From positions 1 to 64,000 of the forward strand of contig JAPEVH010000034.1 of assembly GCA_026645415.1 (NCBI GenBank): a stretch of 64,000 nucleotides of DNA, in the 5' to 3' direction. The DNA comes from Candidatus Electronema sp. Lineage in GTDB: Bacteria; Desulfobacterota; Desulfobulbia; Desulfobulbales; Desulfobulbaceae. Under the pieces are notes generated by a model. The model was not told the origin of the DNA. It did no database searches and worked only from the letters and a program-made list of their open reading frames with translations. Below, piece after piece: positions 17,609-26,111 of this stretch. The position numbers were made by a program, and so were the translations under genes. Position 1 is the first letter of the stretch, and the number at the start of each line of letters is the position of its first letter.

Positions 17609-18393
17609 TCGGAGTTTTTGACTCCGGGGTCGGTGGCATGACCGTTGCCAAGGCAATTGAGGACTTATGTCCTCAGTTGCCGTTGATTTATTTTGGCGAC
17701 CTTGCTCGTAGCCCCTACGGTTCTAAAAGCTCTGAAGTCATCACTACGTGTTGCTGCCGTAATATAGATTTTCTGATTCAGCAGGGTGCAACAGTCGTGG
17801 TCATTGCCTGTAATTCGGCGGCAGCAACTGCTGCCGAAACGCTGCGGCGACAATATACATTGCCGATTATTGATGTTGTTACAGCAACGGTAGAAAAAGC
17901 AGCAATGGCGAGTACCGCAGGCAGGATTGGTATTATTGGCACCAGAGCAACGATACGTTCTAAAATCTATGAGGCTCGTTTGACTACAGTTCGGCCCGCC
18001 TGTCGAATTGCCAGTCAAGCTTGTCCGTTGCTGGTTCCTCTAGTAGAGGAAGACTGGCTTGGCAAGCAAGAAACAAAAATGATTCTGCGCCGTTATCTCT
18101 ATCCGTTGCACCAGCATCAGATTGATACACTTATTCTTGGCTGTACGCATTATCCCCTACTCGGTGATTTAATTCAGGCACGGATAGGTAAAAAAGTACG
18201 GTTGGTTGACTCCTCAGCAGAAGCAGCACGGCACCTGAAAGAATTTCTTGATAAAAATCCTGAAATCGGCTCAAATATGACGGAGCATGAGCGGCAGAGC
18301 CGCTTTTTTGTTTCCGATAGCACCGGCCCGGTGCAGCGGCTTGCTGATCGAATTTTTGGCCGTCCCATTTATTTGGAAAAAGTCGATGTCTAA
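17605..18393 (+). CDS. murI: Glutamate racemase
   Basis: A 262-residue enzyme converting L- to D-glutamate for peptidoglycan. Visible are IGVFDSGVGGMTV, YFGDLARSPYG, the first catalytic Cys69 in VIACNSAA and the second, Cys180, in ILGCTHYPLL. Length is normal. It sits between mucR (ATGA overlap) and lolA (8-bp overlap), forming a compact cell-envelope operon. Confidence 0.97.
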   Translation: MIGVFDSGVGGMTVAKAIEDLCPQLPLIYFGDLARSPYGSKSSEVITTCCCRNIDFLIQQGATVVVIACNSAAATAAETLRRQYTLPIIDVVTATVEKAAMASTAGRIGIIGTRATIRSKIYEARLTTVRPACRIASQACPLLVPLVEEDWLGKQETKMILRRYLYPLHQHQIDTLILGCTHYPLLGDLIQARIGKKVRLVDSSAEAARHLKEFLDKNPEIGSNMTEHERQSRFFVSDSTGPVQRLADRIFGRPIYLEKVDV

Positions 18394-19066
18394 GGTTGCA
18401 TTTCGAAGTTCTATATTGTTTTTGCTTATCTGCCTGCTCTTGGTGGATACTGCTTGGGCAGATCTACGACAACAAGTTGAGGCGGTACAAAAACGATATC
18501 GCAGTTTAACCAGCCTTAGCTTTGATTTCCAGCAAACCACTGGCAGTGACAGACGTGCTCGGCAAGGAGCAGGGACTTGTATTTTCTATCGGCCCTCGCC
18601 TAATAGCGTGGGAATCATGCGTTGGAACTACACTGCGCCGGATGTACAAATTATTGTCAATGACGGCAAAAAACTATCCATTTATACACAAAAAGACAAG
18701 CAGCTCTTAGTTTCCTCAGCAGCCGAGCTGGAATCTGATATTACCTATTCACTTTTTGCAGGAAATCGTAATTTACTTGATGATTTTTCCTTGCATCCTG
18801 CGGATAGCCGCTTTGCCGACAGCAGAGAACTACAGGTAGTTCAGCTTGTGCCAAAGAAGCCACACGGGCAGATAAAAACTGTGCATTGTTGGTTTGATAG
18901 CAATTCTGTGATTCGGAAGCTGGTTTTGGAAGATCATTTTGATACGCTGACAAAATTAGAATTTAGTAATGTCAAATTTAATACGTTGCCTGCGAATTCT
19001 GCAAAAGTGGCCGAGGAACTTGTCCGGCTGGATGTGCCGCAGGGGACTGAGATAGTTCGGCAATAA
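18386..19066 (+). CDS. lolA: Outer-membrane lipoprotein carrier LolA
   Basis: This 226-residue periplasmic chaperone carries lipoproteins from the LolCDE transporter to the outer membrane. A signal peptide (FRSSILFLLICLLLVDTAWA) is followed by LRQQVEAVQKRYRSLTSLSF and LolA landmarks FDFQQTTGS, RWNYTAPDVQIIVNDGKKL and LLDDFSL. The open frame starts 33 codons earlier inside murI. ATG 18386 is chosen because the signal peptide starts there, giving an 8-bp overlap with murI. Confidence 0.92.
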   Translation: MSKVAFRSSILFLLICLLLVDTAWADLRQQVEAVQKRYRSLTSLSFDFQQTTGSDRRARQGAGTCIFYRPSPNSVGIMRWNYTAPDVQIIVNDGKKLSIYTQKDKQLLVSSAAELESDITYSLFAGNRNLLDDFSLHPADSRFADSRELQVVQLVPKKPHGQIKTVHCWFDSNSVIRKLVLEDHFDTLTKLEFSNVKFNTLPANSAKVAEELVRLDVPQGTEIVRQ

Positions 19067-19089
19067 ATTGGCCTATTTTCTGAACCTAA

Positions 19090-19476
19090 ATGAGTTCTAT
19101 TATAAGAGATGATTTGAAAAACTCAATTAGTCGTCTCAGGCAAGAAATTGAAAAAGATATTTATTTCTTTGGATTCTGTGGTCTTGCTGTTGGCATTATG
19201 CTTATATGGGAAGGTCGTTTTCAAGAATTTGGTATATTAGAAAATTCACAATGGACACGTACTCTTTTTAATGATTTTCTCCCAGCTCGTGCTTTTGGAT
19301 TTATTTTTACTATTTATATTTTATTCGGAGTTATAGTTAATATCTATGGATGCAGATCCATAAGAATAAACAACATTTTAAAACATATAGGGAACAGGCT
19401 TGGTCAGACAGGAAGTTCTATTATATCGTTTGCACTTGGATTTTCTATATTTAATTTACTTCTGTTTCCTTTTTAA
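19090..19476 (+). CDS. Small membrane protein, unknown
   Basis: A 128-residue protein with three predicted membrane helices (FFGFCGLAVGIMLIW, AFGFIFTIYILFGVIVNIYG, IISFALGFSIFNLLLF) after an amphipathic, charged N-terminal segment. It starts 23 bp after lolA without a strong ribosome binding site. Codon use is more AT-rich than its neighbours, so it may be acquired. No family recognised. Confidence 0.6.
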   Translation: MSSIIRDDLKNSISRLRQEIEKDIYFFGFCGLAVGIMLIWEGRFQEFGILENSQWTRTLFNDFLPARAFGFIFTIYILFGVIVNIYGCRSIRINNILKHIGNRLGQTGSSIISFALGFSIFNLLLFPF

Positions 19477-19720
19477 TTCGTTGCGAACTAAGCTGGATTC
19501 TTTTAACTGTTGTTGTCCTCTTGTTCGCATTCTTCTTCGCTGAAATAATCATAATGGCAGAGCTGTTAGCTCAACGCAAAAAACCTTTTGATAAATCGTT
19601 TTTCTGTATTGCAGTTATTTCACTGCTTAATTATATATGATCCGACTAGTTGCCGCATAAAAGCAGTTTGTTGATCTTTAACAGGCTATCACGTCTTATT
19701 ATTGCTTTACAATTATCACC

Positions 19721-20893
19721 ATGACCCAAGAAAGCTTTGCAGACCTGTTCCAAGAAAAAAATGTCACCGGCCAGCAACTCCGTCCCGGCGACAAAATAGA
19801 GGCAGTTGTTGCCGACATTAGCGGCGAGAACATCTTCCTTGACCTCGGCGGCAAAAGCGAGGGAGTTCTTAACGCAGCCGAATGTCGCAACGAAGAGGGC
19901 GAATTGACCATCTGTGTTGGTGATAAGGCCAAGGTCTTTTTTCTCACTCAGCGCGGCGGTGAACTGGTTTTTACCACCCGTATCGGTTCCGGGCGGGCTG
20001 CTGGACTGGAAGAGCTGGAACAGGCATTTCAGGCTGGCATTCCTGTCAAGGGCATGGTGAAGGAGGAGATAAAAGGCGGTTTCCAAATCACAGTGGCCGG
20101 GCACCGTGCCTTCTGTCCCTACTCACAGATGGGGCTGCATCGAGCAGAGTCAGCAGATGTTTATCTTGAGCAGGAAATGGCTTTCAAAATCATTGAGTTC
20201 GGTAGAAAGGGCCGCAACATTATTGTCTCAGCCCGTGCTTTACTGGAAGAAGAACGCGAGCAGTGCAAGCAGCAACTCCGTGATAGCCTACATGAGGGCG
20301 ACCGGGTTGAGGGTACAGTCAGCTCGATTCGTGATTTTGGTGCCTTTGTTGATCTTGGTGGCGCGGATGGTCTGATTCCGATCTCTGAGTTGGCTTGGGG
20401 GCAGACCGAGCGGGTTGAAGATGTTCTCAGTGTCGGCCAGCAAGTATCCGTGCTCATTAAAAAGATTGACTGGGACAAAGAACGGATTTCTCTAAGCCTA
20501 AAGGATACGCTGGAAAATCCTTGGGACCGAGTAGAGGAAAAATACGCGCCTTCTAGCGTTCACAGCGGTACAGTTTCTCGTCTAGCCGCTTTTGGAGCCT
20601 TTGTCAACTTGGAACCAGGCGTTGATGGCTTGTTGCATATTTCCAAGCTGGGCGGTGGTCGCCGAATTAATCACCCACGTGAGGTCTTGTCTGTAGGTCA
20701 AGAAGTAACCGTGAAGATCGATAATGTGGAAAAGGCCCAGCAGCGTATTTCTTTGGTACCAGAAGATTATACGCCTAAAGTTGAGGAGGAACAAAACTGG
20801 ACTCCACCGCCGAAGGACACGGCACCCAAATCAATGGGTACTTTTGGCGATTTACTCAATAGGGCACAAAAAAAGAAGCACGCTAAAAGCTGA
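19721..20893 (+). CDS. S1-domain RNA-binding protein
   Basis: A 390-residue protein with four S1 (OB-fold) repeats, starting near residues 22, 108, 193 and 280. The last two are canonical (GDRVEGTVSSIRDFGAFVDL and SGTVSRLAAFGAFVNL). It is shorter than ribosomal protein S1 in most Proteobacteria (six repeats) and resembles four-repeat S1-like proteins. It likely binds mRNA or ribosomes. The C-terminus is basic and proline-rich. Whether it is the only S1 of the cell cannot be told. Confidence 0.88.
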   Translation: MTQESFADLFQEKNVTGQQLRPGDKIEAVVADISGENIFLDLGGKSEGVLNAAECRNEEGELTICVGDKAKVFFLTQRGGELVFTTRIGSGRAAGLEELEQAFQAGIPVKGMVKEEIKGGFQITVAGHRAFCPYSQMGLHRAESADVYLEQEMAFKIIEFGRKGRNIIVSARALLEEEREQCKQQLRDSLHEGDRVEGTVSSIRDFGAFVDLGGADGLIPISELAWGQTERVEDVLSVGQQVSVLIKKIDWDKERISLSLKDTLENPWDRVEEKYAPSSVHSGTVSRLAAFGAFVNLEPGVDGLLHISKLGGGRRINHPREVLSVGQEVTVKIDNVEKAQQRISLVPEDYTPKVEEEQNWTPPPKDTAPKSMGTFGDLLNRAQKKKHAKS

Positions 20894-20904
20894 ATCACTT
20901 TCTC

Positions 20905-20943
20905 ACCGGCCTGCATGGTAGAGATAGCCTCATGTAGGCCGGT
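20905..20943 (+). terminator. Hairpin after S1-domain gene
   Basis: ACCGGCCTGCATG pairs with CATGTAGGCCGGT (13 bp, one G-U) around a 13-nt loop. No T-run follows, so it may be a processing or Rho-associated structure rather than a classical intrinsic terminator. Confidence 0.55.
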
Positions 20944-21033
20944 CGAATCCTCTCTTGCGGAAGAGCAATTCTGCATCCTTTCTTTCCTCGCCTAACAGAC
21001 AAAATCAAACGCATAGAAGTTCATGCTTTTATC

Positions 21034-21063
21034 TTGACACAATACTGTCTGACAGGGTATTTT
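21034..21063 (+). promoter_or_regulatory. Putative sigma-70 promoter of potABCD
   Basis: TTGACA (21034-21039), an 18-bp spacer, then TATTTT (21058-21063), about 70 bp before the first potA ATG. A TACTGTCTGACAG-like dyad lies inside the spacer and could be an operator. Confidence 0.45.
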
Positions 21064-21135
21064 TCTGCTTTGCGCTAGATTCTGGCAATATCCCGGAATT
21101 GCACTTTTTTTAGCAAAGAAATACCCCTTGGCAGC

Positions 21136-22293
21136 ATGAGGCAGACAGGGGCGGCATTTCATCAGCAGCGGGTTGATTCTGTGAAAAGCAGTCAGGTTAC
21201 TGTTGAAAATGTATCTAAGAGTTTTGGCGATTTTTCTGCTCTGAAAAATGCCTCATTGACCATTGCTAAAGGTGGCTTTTATTCCATGCTCGGCCCTTCT
21301 GGCTGTGGAAAAACCACCTTACTCCGTATTATTGGCGGCTTTGAAACGCCGACTGAAGGCGATGTTTGTTTTGATGGCGTGAGCATTCTGCCTCTGCCGC
21401 CAAACAAACGGCAAGTCAACACCATTTTTCAGAATTACGCCCTCTTTCCTCATCTGACAGTTTTTGAGAACGTCGCTTTTCCTTTGCGACTGAAAAAAAT
21501 TGCCGCAGCAGAAATCAAGCGGGCCGTGCAGGAAAATCTTGAACTCGTCCGAATGGAGACGGAGAGCAAAAAATATCCGAGCCAGCTTTCCGGCGGCCAA
21601 AAGCAGCGGGTGGCCATTGCCCGCGCCCTGATCAATCAGCCACGGGTACTGCTGCTTGACGAGCCGCTCTCCGCTTTGGATGCCAAGCTACGTCAGCACA
21701 TGCTGCTGGAACTGGATGCCATCCATGACAAGGTTGGCATCACATTTATTTATGTCACCCATGATCAGGCCGAGGCTCTGAGCGTTTCTGATCAGGTCTG
21801 CGTCCTCAACAAAGGGGAAATCCAGCAGATCGGCAGTCCTGCCGAGATTTATGAAAGCCCAGCCAATGAATTTGTTGCTCGTTTTATTGGGGAAACCAAT
21901 TATATCCACGGCACTATAGCTGCTGTCACTGACAATGAACACGCACTTTTCGACTCGCCTGATTATGGTAATTTTACCATTTATCTCGACAAAAAAGTGC
22001 AGCAAGGCAGCAAGGTTGCACTAACTGTACGGCCTGAAAAAATCCGCGTTGCTCCAGAAAAGCCAGACAATTTGCCGCCAGATGTCAATGTTCTGCACGG
22101 AGTAGTTGAGGATATGATTTACACCGGCTTTCAGACTAAATATTTTATCCGGGTTAGCAAGGATAAAGAGCCGCTGATTGTTTTTCGCCAGCATGTTCAG
22201 TACTTCATGGATGAGAAGCCGATCTCTTGGAAAGACAAAGTTTGCCTCTGGTGGAACACCAAAGATAGCTTCATGGTGGAGGTCAGCAAGTAA
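21136..22293 (+). CDS. potA: Spermidine/putrescine ABC transporter ATPase
   Basis: A 385-residue ATPase that powers polyamine import. Walker A is GPSGCGKTT, the signature is [15 protein letters not shown], Walker B is [12 protein letters not shown], and the switch is [11 protein letters not shown]-terminal TOBE domain contains [10 protein letters not shown]. The start is uncertain: ATG 21136 or GTG 21181, neither with a strong ribosome binding site. The following gene begins at the very next base after the stop. Confidence 0.94.
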   Translation: MRQTGAAFHQQRVDSVKSSQVTVENVSKSFGDFSALKNASLTIAKGGFYSMLGPSGCGKTTLLRIIGGFETPTEGDVCFDGVSILPLPPNKRQVNTIFQNYALFPHLTVFENVAFPLRLKKIAAAEIKRAVQENLELVRMETESKKYPSQLSGGQKQRVAIARALINQPRVLLLDEPLSALDAKLRQHMLLELDAIHDKVGITFIYVTHDQAEALSVSDQVCVLNKGEIQQIGSPAEIYESPANEFVARFIGETNYIHGTIAAVTDNEHALFDSPDYGNFTIYLDKKVQQGSKVALTVRPEKIRVAPEKPDNLPPDVNVLHGVVEDMIYTGFQTKYFIRVSKDKEPLIVFRQHVQYFMDEKPISWKDKVCLWWNTKDSFMVEVSK

Positions 22294-23124
22294 ATGCGCA
22301 AGAATTACGGGCCAATCTATGTAGGGCCGGTTGCCTTCTGGCTCTGTGCTTTTCTGTCTGTACCCCTGCTTATCACCCTGAGCTACAGCTTTCTTGCCAA
22401 AGGTCTCTACGGCGGAGTGGAGCCACATTTTTCTCTTGCCGCCTACCGCTCGCTGTTCAACACGGCGGTGCTCAAGGTACTGCTCAACACCATCATTATT
22501 GCGGTGCTCTCCACGGCCCTGATGGTTGGGTTAGCCCTGCCGACCGCCTATTACATCGCCAGAAGCTCACAGAAAAACCTGCTTCTGATGCTGATCATCA
22601 TTCCTTTCTGGACGAACTTTTTGATCCGCATCTATGCGTGGATAACTATTCTTGGCAGCAACGGCCTACTCAATAGCTTTTTGATGGGAGTAGGCTTGAC
22701 AGACGGGCCGATCCAGTTTCTCTACAATCGCGGGGCTATCATTCTGGTGATTGTTTACACCACTATTCCCTTTGCCATTTTTCCGCTCTATTCTACGATT
22801 GAGAAGTTTGATTTTTCGCTCATCGAAGCGGCAATGGATCTAGGTGCGTCCAAGACTAAGGCTCTGTGGAAGATAATGATTCCCAACATCCGCAGCGGCA
22901 TCACCACCGCCGTGCTCTTCACCTTCATTCCCACCTTTGGCAACTTTGCCGTGCCCAAGCTAGTCGGTGGCACGAGTAGCTGGATGCTGGGCAATCTGAT
23001 TGAACGCGAGCTGAACATCACCCGCAACTGGCCTCTGGCCTCGTCCATGTCAGTTGTTCTGACTTTCGTGACCATGCTGGCGGTGCTCTTTTTCATGCGT
23101 TCGCAGAACAAGAAGGAGCTGTAG
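22294..23124 (+). CDS. potB: Spermidine/putrescine ABC permease
   Basis: A 276-residue inner-membrane permease with about six helices and the ABC permease EAA loop (IEAAMDLGASKTKALWKIMIP). PotB-type landmarks are FWTNFLIRIYAW and FGNFAVPKLVGG. It begins immediately after the potA stop, indicating translational coupling. It partners PotC to form the translocation channel. Confidence 0.93.
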   Translation: MRKNYGPIYVGPVAFWLCAFLSVPLLITLSYSFLAKGLYGGVEPHFSLAAYRSLFNTAVLKVLLNTIIIAVLSTALMVGLALPTAYYIARSSQKNLLLMLIIIPFWTNFLIRIYAWITILGSNGLLNSFLMGVGLTDGPIQFLYNRGAIILVIVYTTIPFAIFPLYSTIEKFDFSLIEAAMDLGASKTKALWKIMIPNIRSGITTAVLFTFIPTFGNFAVPKLVGGTSSWMLGNLIERELNITRNWPLASSMSVVLTFVTMLAVLFFMRSQNKKEL

Positions 23125-23904
23125 ATGAGCAAGCCGGGCAAATTCTCCTTTGGTGTTTTCGTCTTTGTTACTCTATTCCTGCATATTCCGTTGGCCATCT
23201 TGGTCATTTCTTCGTTCAACAGCTCTAAGTCCATGCGATGGGAAGGCTTTTCCCTCAAATGGTATCATGAGCTATTTTACAATTCTGGGCCGCTTTGGCA
23301 CAGCTTCTGGAACAGCATCATTGTAGCCATCTCGTCTTCAGTCGTGGCAACCGTAATCGGTACCTTGGGAGCAATTGGCCTCTGCTGGTACAGCTTTAGG
23401 ATGAAAAAGGCTATACAGACGCTGACCTTTTTTCCGGTCATCTTGCCAGAAATCATTATTGGTGTGTCCATTCTTATTTTTTTCAACAAGATCGGCCTTA
23501 GTCTCAGTCTGTTTACTATTTTCCTCGCCCATGTCACTTTCAACATTCCCTTTGTCCTGATGACCGTAATGGCCCGGCTGGAGGAATTTGATTTTTCCAT
23601 TGTTGAGGCAGCTTATGATCTGGGAGCCACAGAGATCGACATGCTCCTGCGAGTCATTCTGCCGATCTCTATGCCAGGCATTATTGCAGGTCTGTTATTA
23701 GCAATTACCCTGTCGTTAGAAGACTTTGTCATCACCTTTTTTGTTGCCGGGCCAGGTTCCTCAACCCTGCCATTGCATATTTTCTCCATGATCCGCTTTG
23801 GTGTGTCACCGACCATCAATGCGCTGTCTGTGGTCATTATTGTCGGCACAGCCCTGCTAGCTCTGTCAAGCAAGAATCTCTATTCTTCCCTGTTGAAGAG
23901 ATAA
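23125..23904 (+). CDS. potC: Spermidine/putrescine ABC permease
   Basis: A 259-residue permease with about six helices, the EAA loop VEAAYDLGATEIDMLLRVIL, and the family landmarks SFNSSKSMRWEGFSLKWY and LSLEDFVITFFVAGPG. It abuts potB without a gap. The order A-B-C-D matches the E. coli operon. Confidence 0.93.
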   Translation: MSKPGKFSFGVFVFVTLFLHIPLAILVISSFNSSKSMRWEGFSLKWYHELFYNSGPLWHSFWNSIIVAISSSVVATVIGTLGAIGLCWYSFRMKKAIQTLTFFPVILPEIIIGVSILIFFNKIGLSLSLFTIFLAHVTFNIPFVLMTVMARLEEFDFSIVEAAYDLGATEIDMLLRVILPISMPGIIAGLLLAITLSLEDFVITFFVAGPGSSTLPLHIFSMIRFGVSPTINALSVVIIVGTALLALSSKNLYSSLLKR

Positions 23905-23931
23905 CAAATATTAATCACCAAAGGTGCTTTG

Positions 23932-25020
23932 ATGAAAAAAAGGAACGTGTTCATGCTGCTTGCCGCAGCGATTGTCAGCATGGTAGTCAGTGGATGTTCG
24001 GAAGGCGAAAAAGAAAAGCCGACCGAGCAGAAGGTGGTGCAAAAGCCTCAGCAACAAGAGACGGCTCAGACACTGTATATCTACAACTGGACCTATTACA
24101 TTCCTAATCAAGTGCTGAAAGACTTTGAGAAAGAATACAATGTCAAAGTTGTTTATGACATGTACTCTTCTAATGAAGAAATGTTCACCAAGCTGAAGGC
24201 AGGTGGCAGTGGCTATGACCTTGTCTTCCCCTCTGGTGATTATGTTTCGATCATGATCAAAGAGAATATGCTGGAGCCAATTGACAAGACGAAAATTCCT
24301 AACTTCAGCAATATTGACCCAGAGGTGCTGGCTAAGATTCATTTTGATGAGGGTTCACAGTATTCAGTTCCTTACATGATGGGTGCGGCTGGTGTGGCAG
24401 TGAACACCAAATTTGTCAAAGACTTTGACAAGAGCTGGTCGATCTTCAACCGAGATGATCTAAAAGGCCGCATGACCATGCTTGATGATATGCGTGAGGT
24501 CTTAGGTGCTGCCTTGAAGTCGCTTGGTTATTCGGTGAATACCAAAAGCCTTGAAGAACTGCAAAAGGCCAAGGAATTAGTCAAGCAGTGGAAAAAGAAC
24601 ATTGTTAAGTTTGATGCCGAGTCCTTTGGCAAGGGCTTTGCTGCTGGTGAATTCTGGGTTGTGCAGGGCTATCAGGAAAATATCTTCCTTGAATTAGATG
24701 AGGCCGCTAAACAAGATGTGGCCTTTTTCATTCCCAAAGAAGGCAGTGCCATGTACATGGACAACATGGTTTTGCTCAAGACGGCTAAGAACAAGGACTT
24801 GGCGTACACCTTCATGAACTACATTCATGAGCCAAAGGTCTTTGCCCAGATTGCTGATTTTCTCATGCTGCCGTCCATCAATGTTCCGGCCCGTGACCTG
24901 ATGAAGGTAAAGCCAAACTATGAGATTGCTGATCTGGCCCGCTCTGAGTTCAAGGAAGATCTTGGTGAGTCACTCAAAGACTACAACCAGATTTGGCAGG
25001 AGATCATTGTCGGCGAGTAA
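23932..25020 (+). CDS. potD: Polyamine-binding lipoprotein
   Basis: A 362-residue type-2 periplasmic binding protein. The N-terminus MKKRNVFMLLAAAIVSMVVS-GC is a lipoprotein signal with the Cys after VSG. Unlike soluble PotD of enterics, this one is therefore membrane-anchored. LYIYNWTYYIPNQVL and VVYDMYSSNEEM are typical PotD/PotF segments. ATG 23932 is preferred over the TTG one codon earlier because of the AAGGTG box at 23921. It completes potABCD, and a strong terminator follows. Confidence 0.93.
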   Translation: MKKRNVFMLLAAAIVSMVVSGCSEGEKEKPTEQKVVQKPQQQETAQTLYIYNWTYYIPNQVLKDFEKEYNVKVVYDMYSSNEEMFTKLKAGGSGYDLVFPSGDYVSIMIKENMLEPIDKTKIPNFSNIDPEVLAKIHFDEGSQYSVPYMMGAAGVAVNTKFVKDFDKSWSIFNRDDLKGRMTMLDDMREVLGAALKSLGYSVNTKSLEELQKAKELVKQWKKNIVKFDAESFGKGFAAGEFWVVQGYQENIFLELDEAAKQDVAFFIPKEGSAMYMDNMVLLKTAKNKDLAYTFMNYIHEPKVFAQIADFLMLPSINVPARDLMKVKPNYEIADLARSEFKEDLGESLKDYNQIWQEIIVGE

Positions 25021-25049
25021 TTGCTGCTGATCACTAGGCAAGTCCCAAA

Positions 25050-25092
25050 CAGGGGTGAAACGGGCAGCTCCGTTTCACCCCTGTATCTTTTT
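25050..25092 (+). terminator. Rho-independent terminator of potABCD
   Basis: A perfect 14-bp stem (CAGGGGTGAAACGG with CCGTTTCACCCCTG, loop GCAGCT) is followed by TATCTTTTT. Confidence 0.93.
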
Positions 25093-25118
25093 AAACACTC
25101 ACCAATGGAGGGAAGAGG

Positions 25119-25699
25119 ATGGACTTTATCACTTCTATGATTGCATCTGCGCTGGGGAGTTTAGGCGTGGAGGCTGTGAAGTACAGCTACACCAAGCTGA
25201 AGGAACTGATATGCAGCAGGTACGGGGAAAAGAGCGCGCTGGCCGGGGCGGTGCAGCAATTGGAGCAGAACCCAGACTCCGAAGCACGCAAGGCAGTAGT
25301 TGCGGAGGAGCTGGCAAAGAGTGGAGCGCATCAAGATAAGGAGATACTGGAGGCTGCTGGGAGGCTGCAAGAGCTGCTCAAGGCAGTGCAACCGCAGGCG
25401 GCGTATCACGCTGTGCAGAGTGGTTCTGGGGCGATAGCGCAAGGGCCGGGTTCGGTTGCTGCTGGTGCGGGTGGCGTAGCGGTAGGTGGCAATGTTTACA
25501 CTAACAGTAGCAGCGGCGAGCAGAACTCGGAGTCACCTCAGCAGACCAAGGCGACCTTGCCAAGGCTGAGGAATATATTCGCCATGCCGTTCGGCTTGCA
25601 GAGACCGTCGGCCATCCTGAACTGGAGAAATACCGCGATGGCTTGAAACAGGTGCGGGCAGCACGGCGGGGGCCGTATGAATTGCGAGGACATGGATAG
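25119..25699 (+). pseudogene. Frameshifted GAIAQG-repeat/TPR protein remnant
   Basis: The first frame (25119 to the TGA at 25646) encodes a helical N-terminus (MDFITSMIASALGSLGVEAV, then KYSYTKLKELI). After it comes a Gly/Ala hexapeptide-like stretch, GSGAIAQGPGSVAAGAGG followed by VAVGGNV, at about residues 102-128. This module is seen in NB-ARC/TPR conflict-type proteins. Past about 25546 this frame loses sense. The frame two bases over reads QGDLAKAEEYIRHAVRLAE, then ends HPELEKYRDGLKQVRAARRG before the TAG at 25697-25699, a typical terminal TPR unit. The gene therefore looks like a TPR-effector protein that lost most of its TPR region and frame by deletion. There is no slippery heptamer at the junction. 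Alternatively it is intact up to 25646 with a random tail. Confidence 0.7.
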
Positions 25700-25709
25700 C
25701 CCTTCGCAG

Positions 25710-25842
25710 GAGACACCTAGGTAACTCCCAAAGAGACACCTAGGTAACTCCCAAAGAGACACCTTGGTGTCTCCATCCGAGTTACCCTAGTGACTCCACG
25801 AGAGTCACCTTGGTGTCTCCGTAAGAGTTACCTAGGTGTCTC
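25710..25842. repeat. Six palindromes at exact 23-bp period
   Basis: Imperfect 18-bp palindromes start at 25710, 25733, 25756, 25779, 25802 and 25825, each followed by a 5-bp linker (CCAAA, CCAAA, CATCC, CACGA, CGTAA). Unit 1 is GAGACACCTAGGTAACTC and unit 3 is the perfect GAGACACCTTGGTGTCTC. Half-sites are drawn from GAGACACC, GAGTTACC and GAGTCACC in different combinations. The array lies between the frameshifted gene and the nucleoside-transporter stub. Confidence 0.92.
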
Positions 25843-25886
25843 TTTGCTGAACAAATGAAAACTTGCTAGAGTGTACGACTCACCGC

Positions 25887-26069
25887 ACCATCACTTATGC
25901 CCTTTGCGACTTTGCCAATTTCGCTTTGCTTGGTATTATGGTCGGCGGCATTGGTACGGTAACGCCTGAACGACGTGGCGATGTTGTCAGTTTTGGGGTA
26001 AAGTCCATTCATGCCGGAACCATAGCCACTCTCATGCCCGGCCCAGTTGCTGGAATGATGACTGGCTGA
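25887..26069 (+). pseudogene. C-terminal stub of a CNT nucleoside transporter
   Basis: About 60 codons read ITYALCDFANFALLGIMVGG, then IGTVTPERRGDVV, GVKSIHAGTIATLM and VAGMM before a TGA. This matches the conserved C-terminus of concentrative nucleoside transporters (NupC/CNT: YALCGFANF, then IGGIGALAPERR). The rest of the roughly 400-residue protein is missing and the upstream codons are unrelated. It is a deletion remnant, not a gene. Confidence 0.82.
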
Positions 26070-26111
26070 TGTATTTACTTTCAAACCTCTGCAAAAGAGA
26101 GAATTGTAACA

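Noticed and set aside
25540-25560. Programmed frameshift joining the TPR tail
   Set aside because: No slippery heptamer or downstream structure is evident at the junction, and most TPR units are missing, so decay is more likely.
25710-25842. CRISPR array
   Set aside because: Repeats are 18 bp with 5-bp linkers, far too short for spacers, and no cas gene is nearby.
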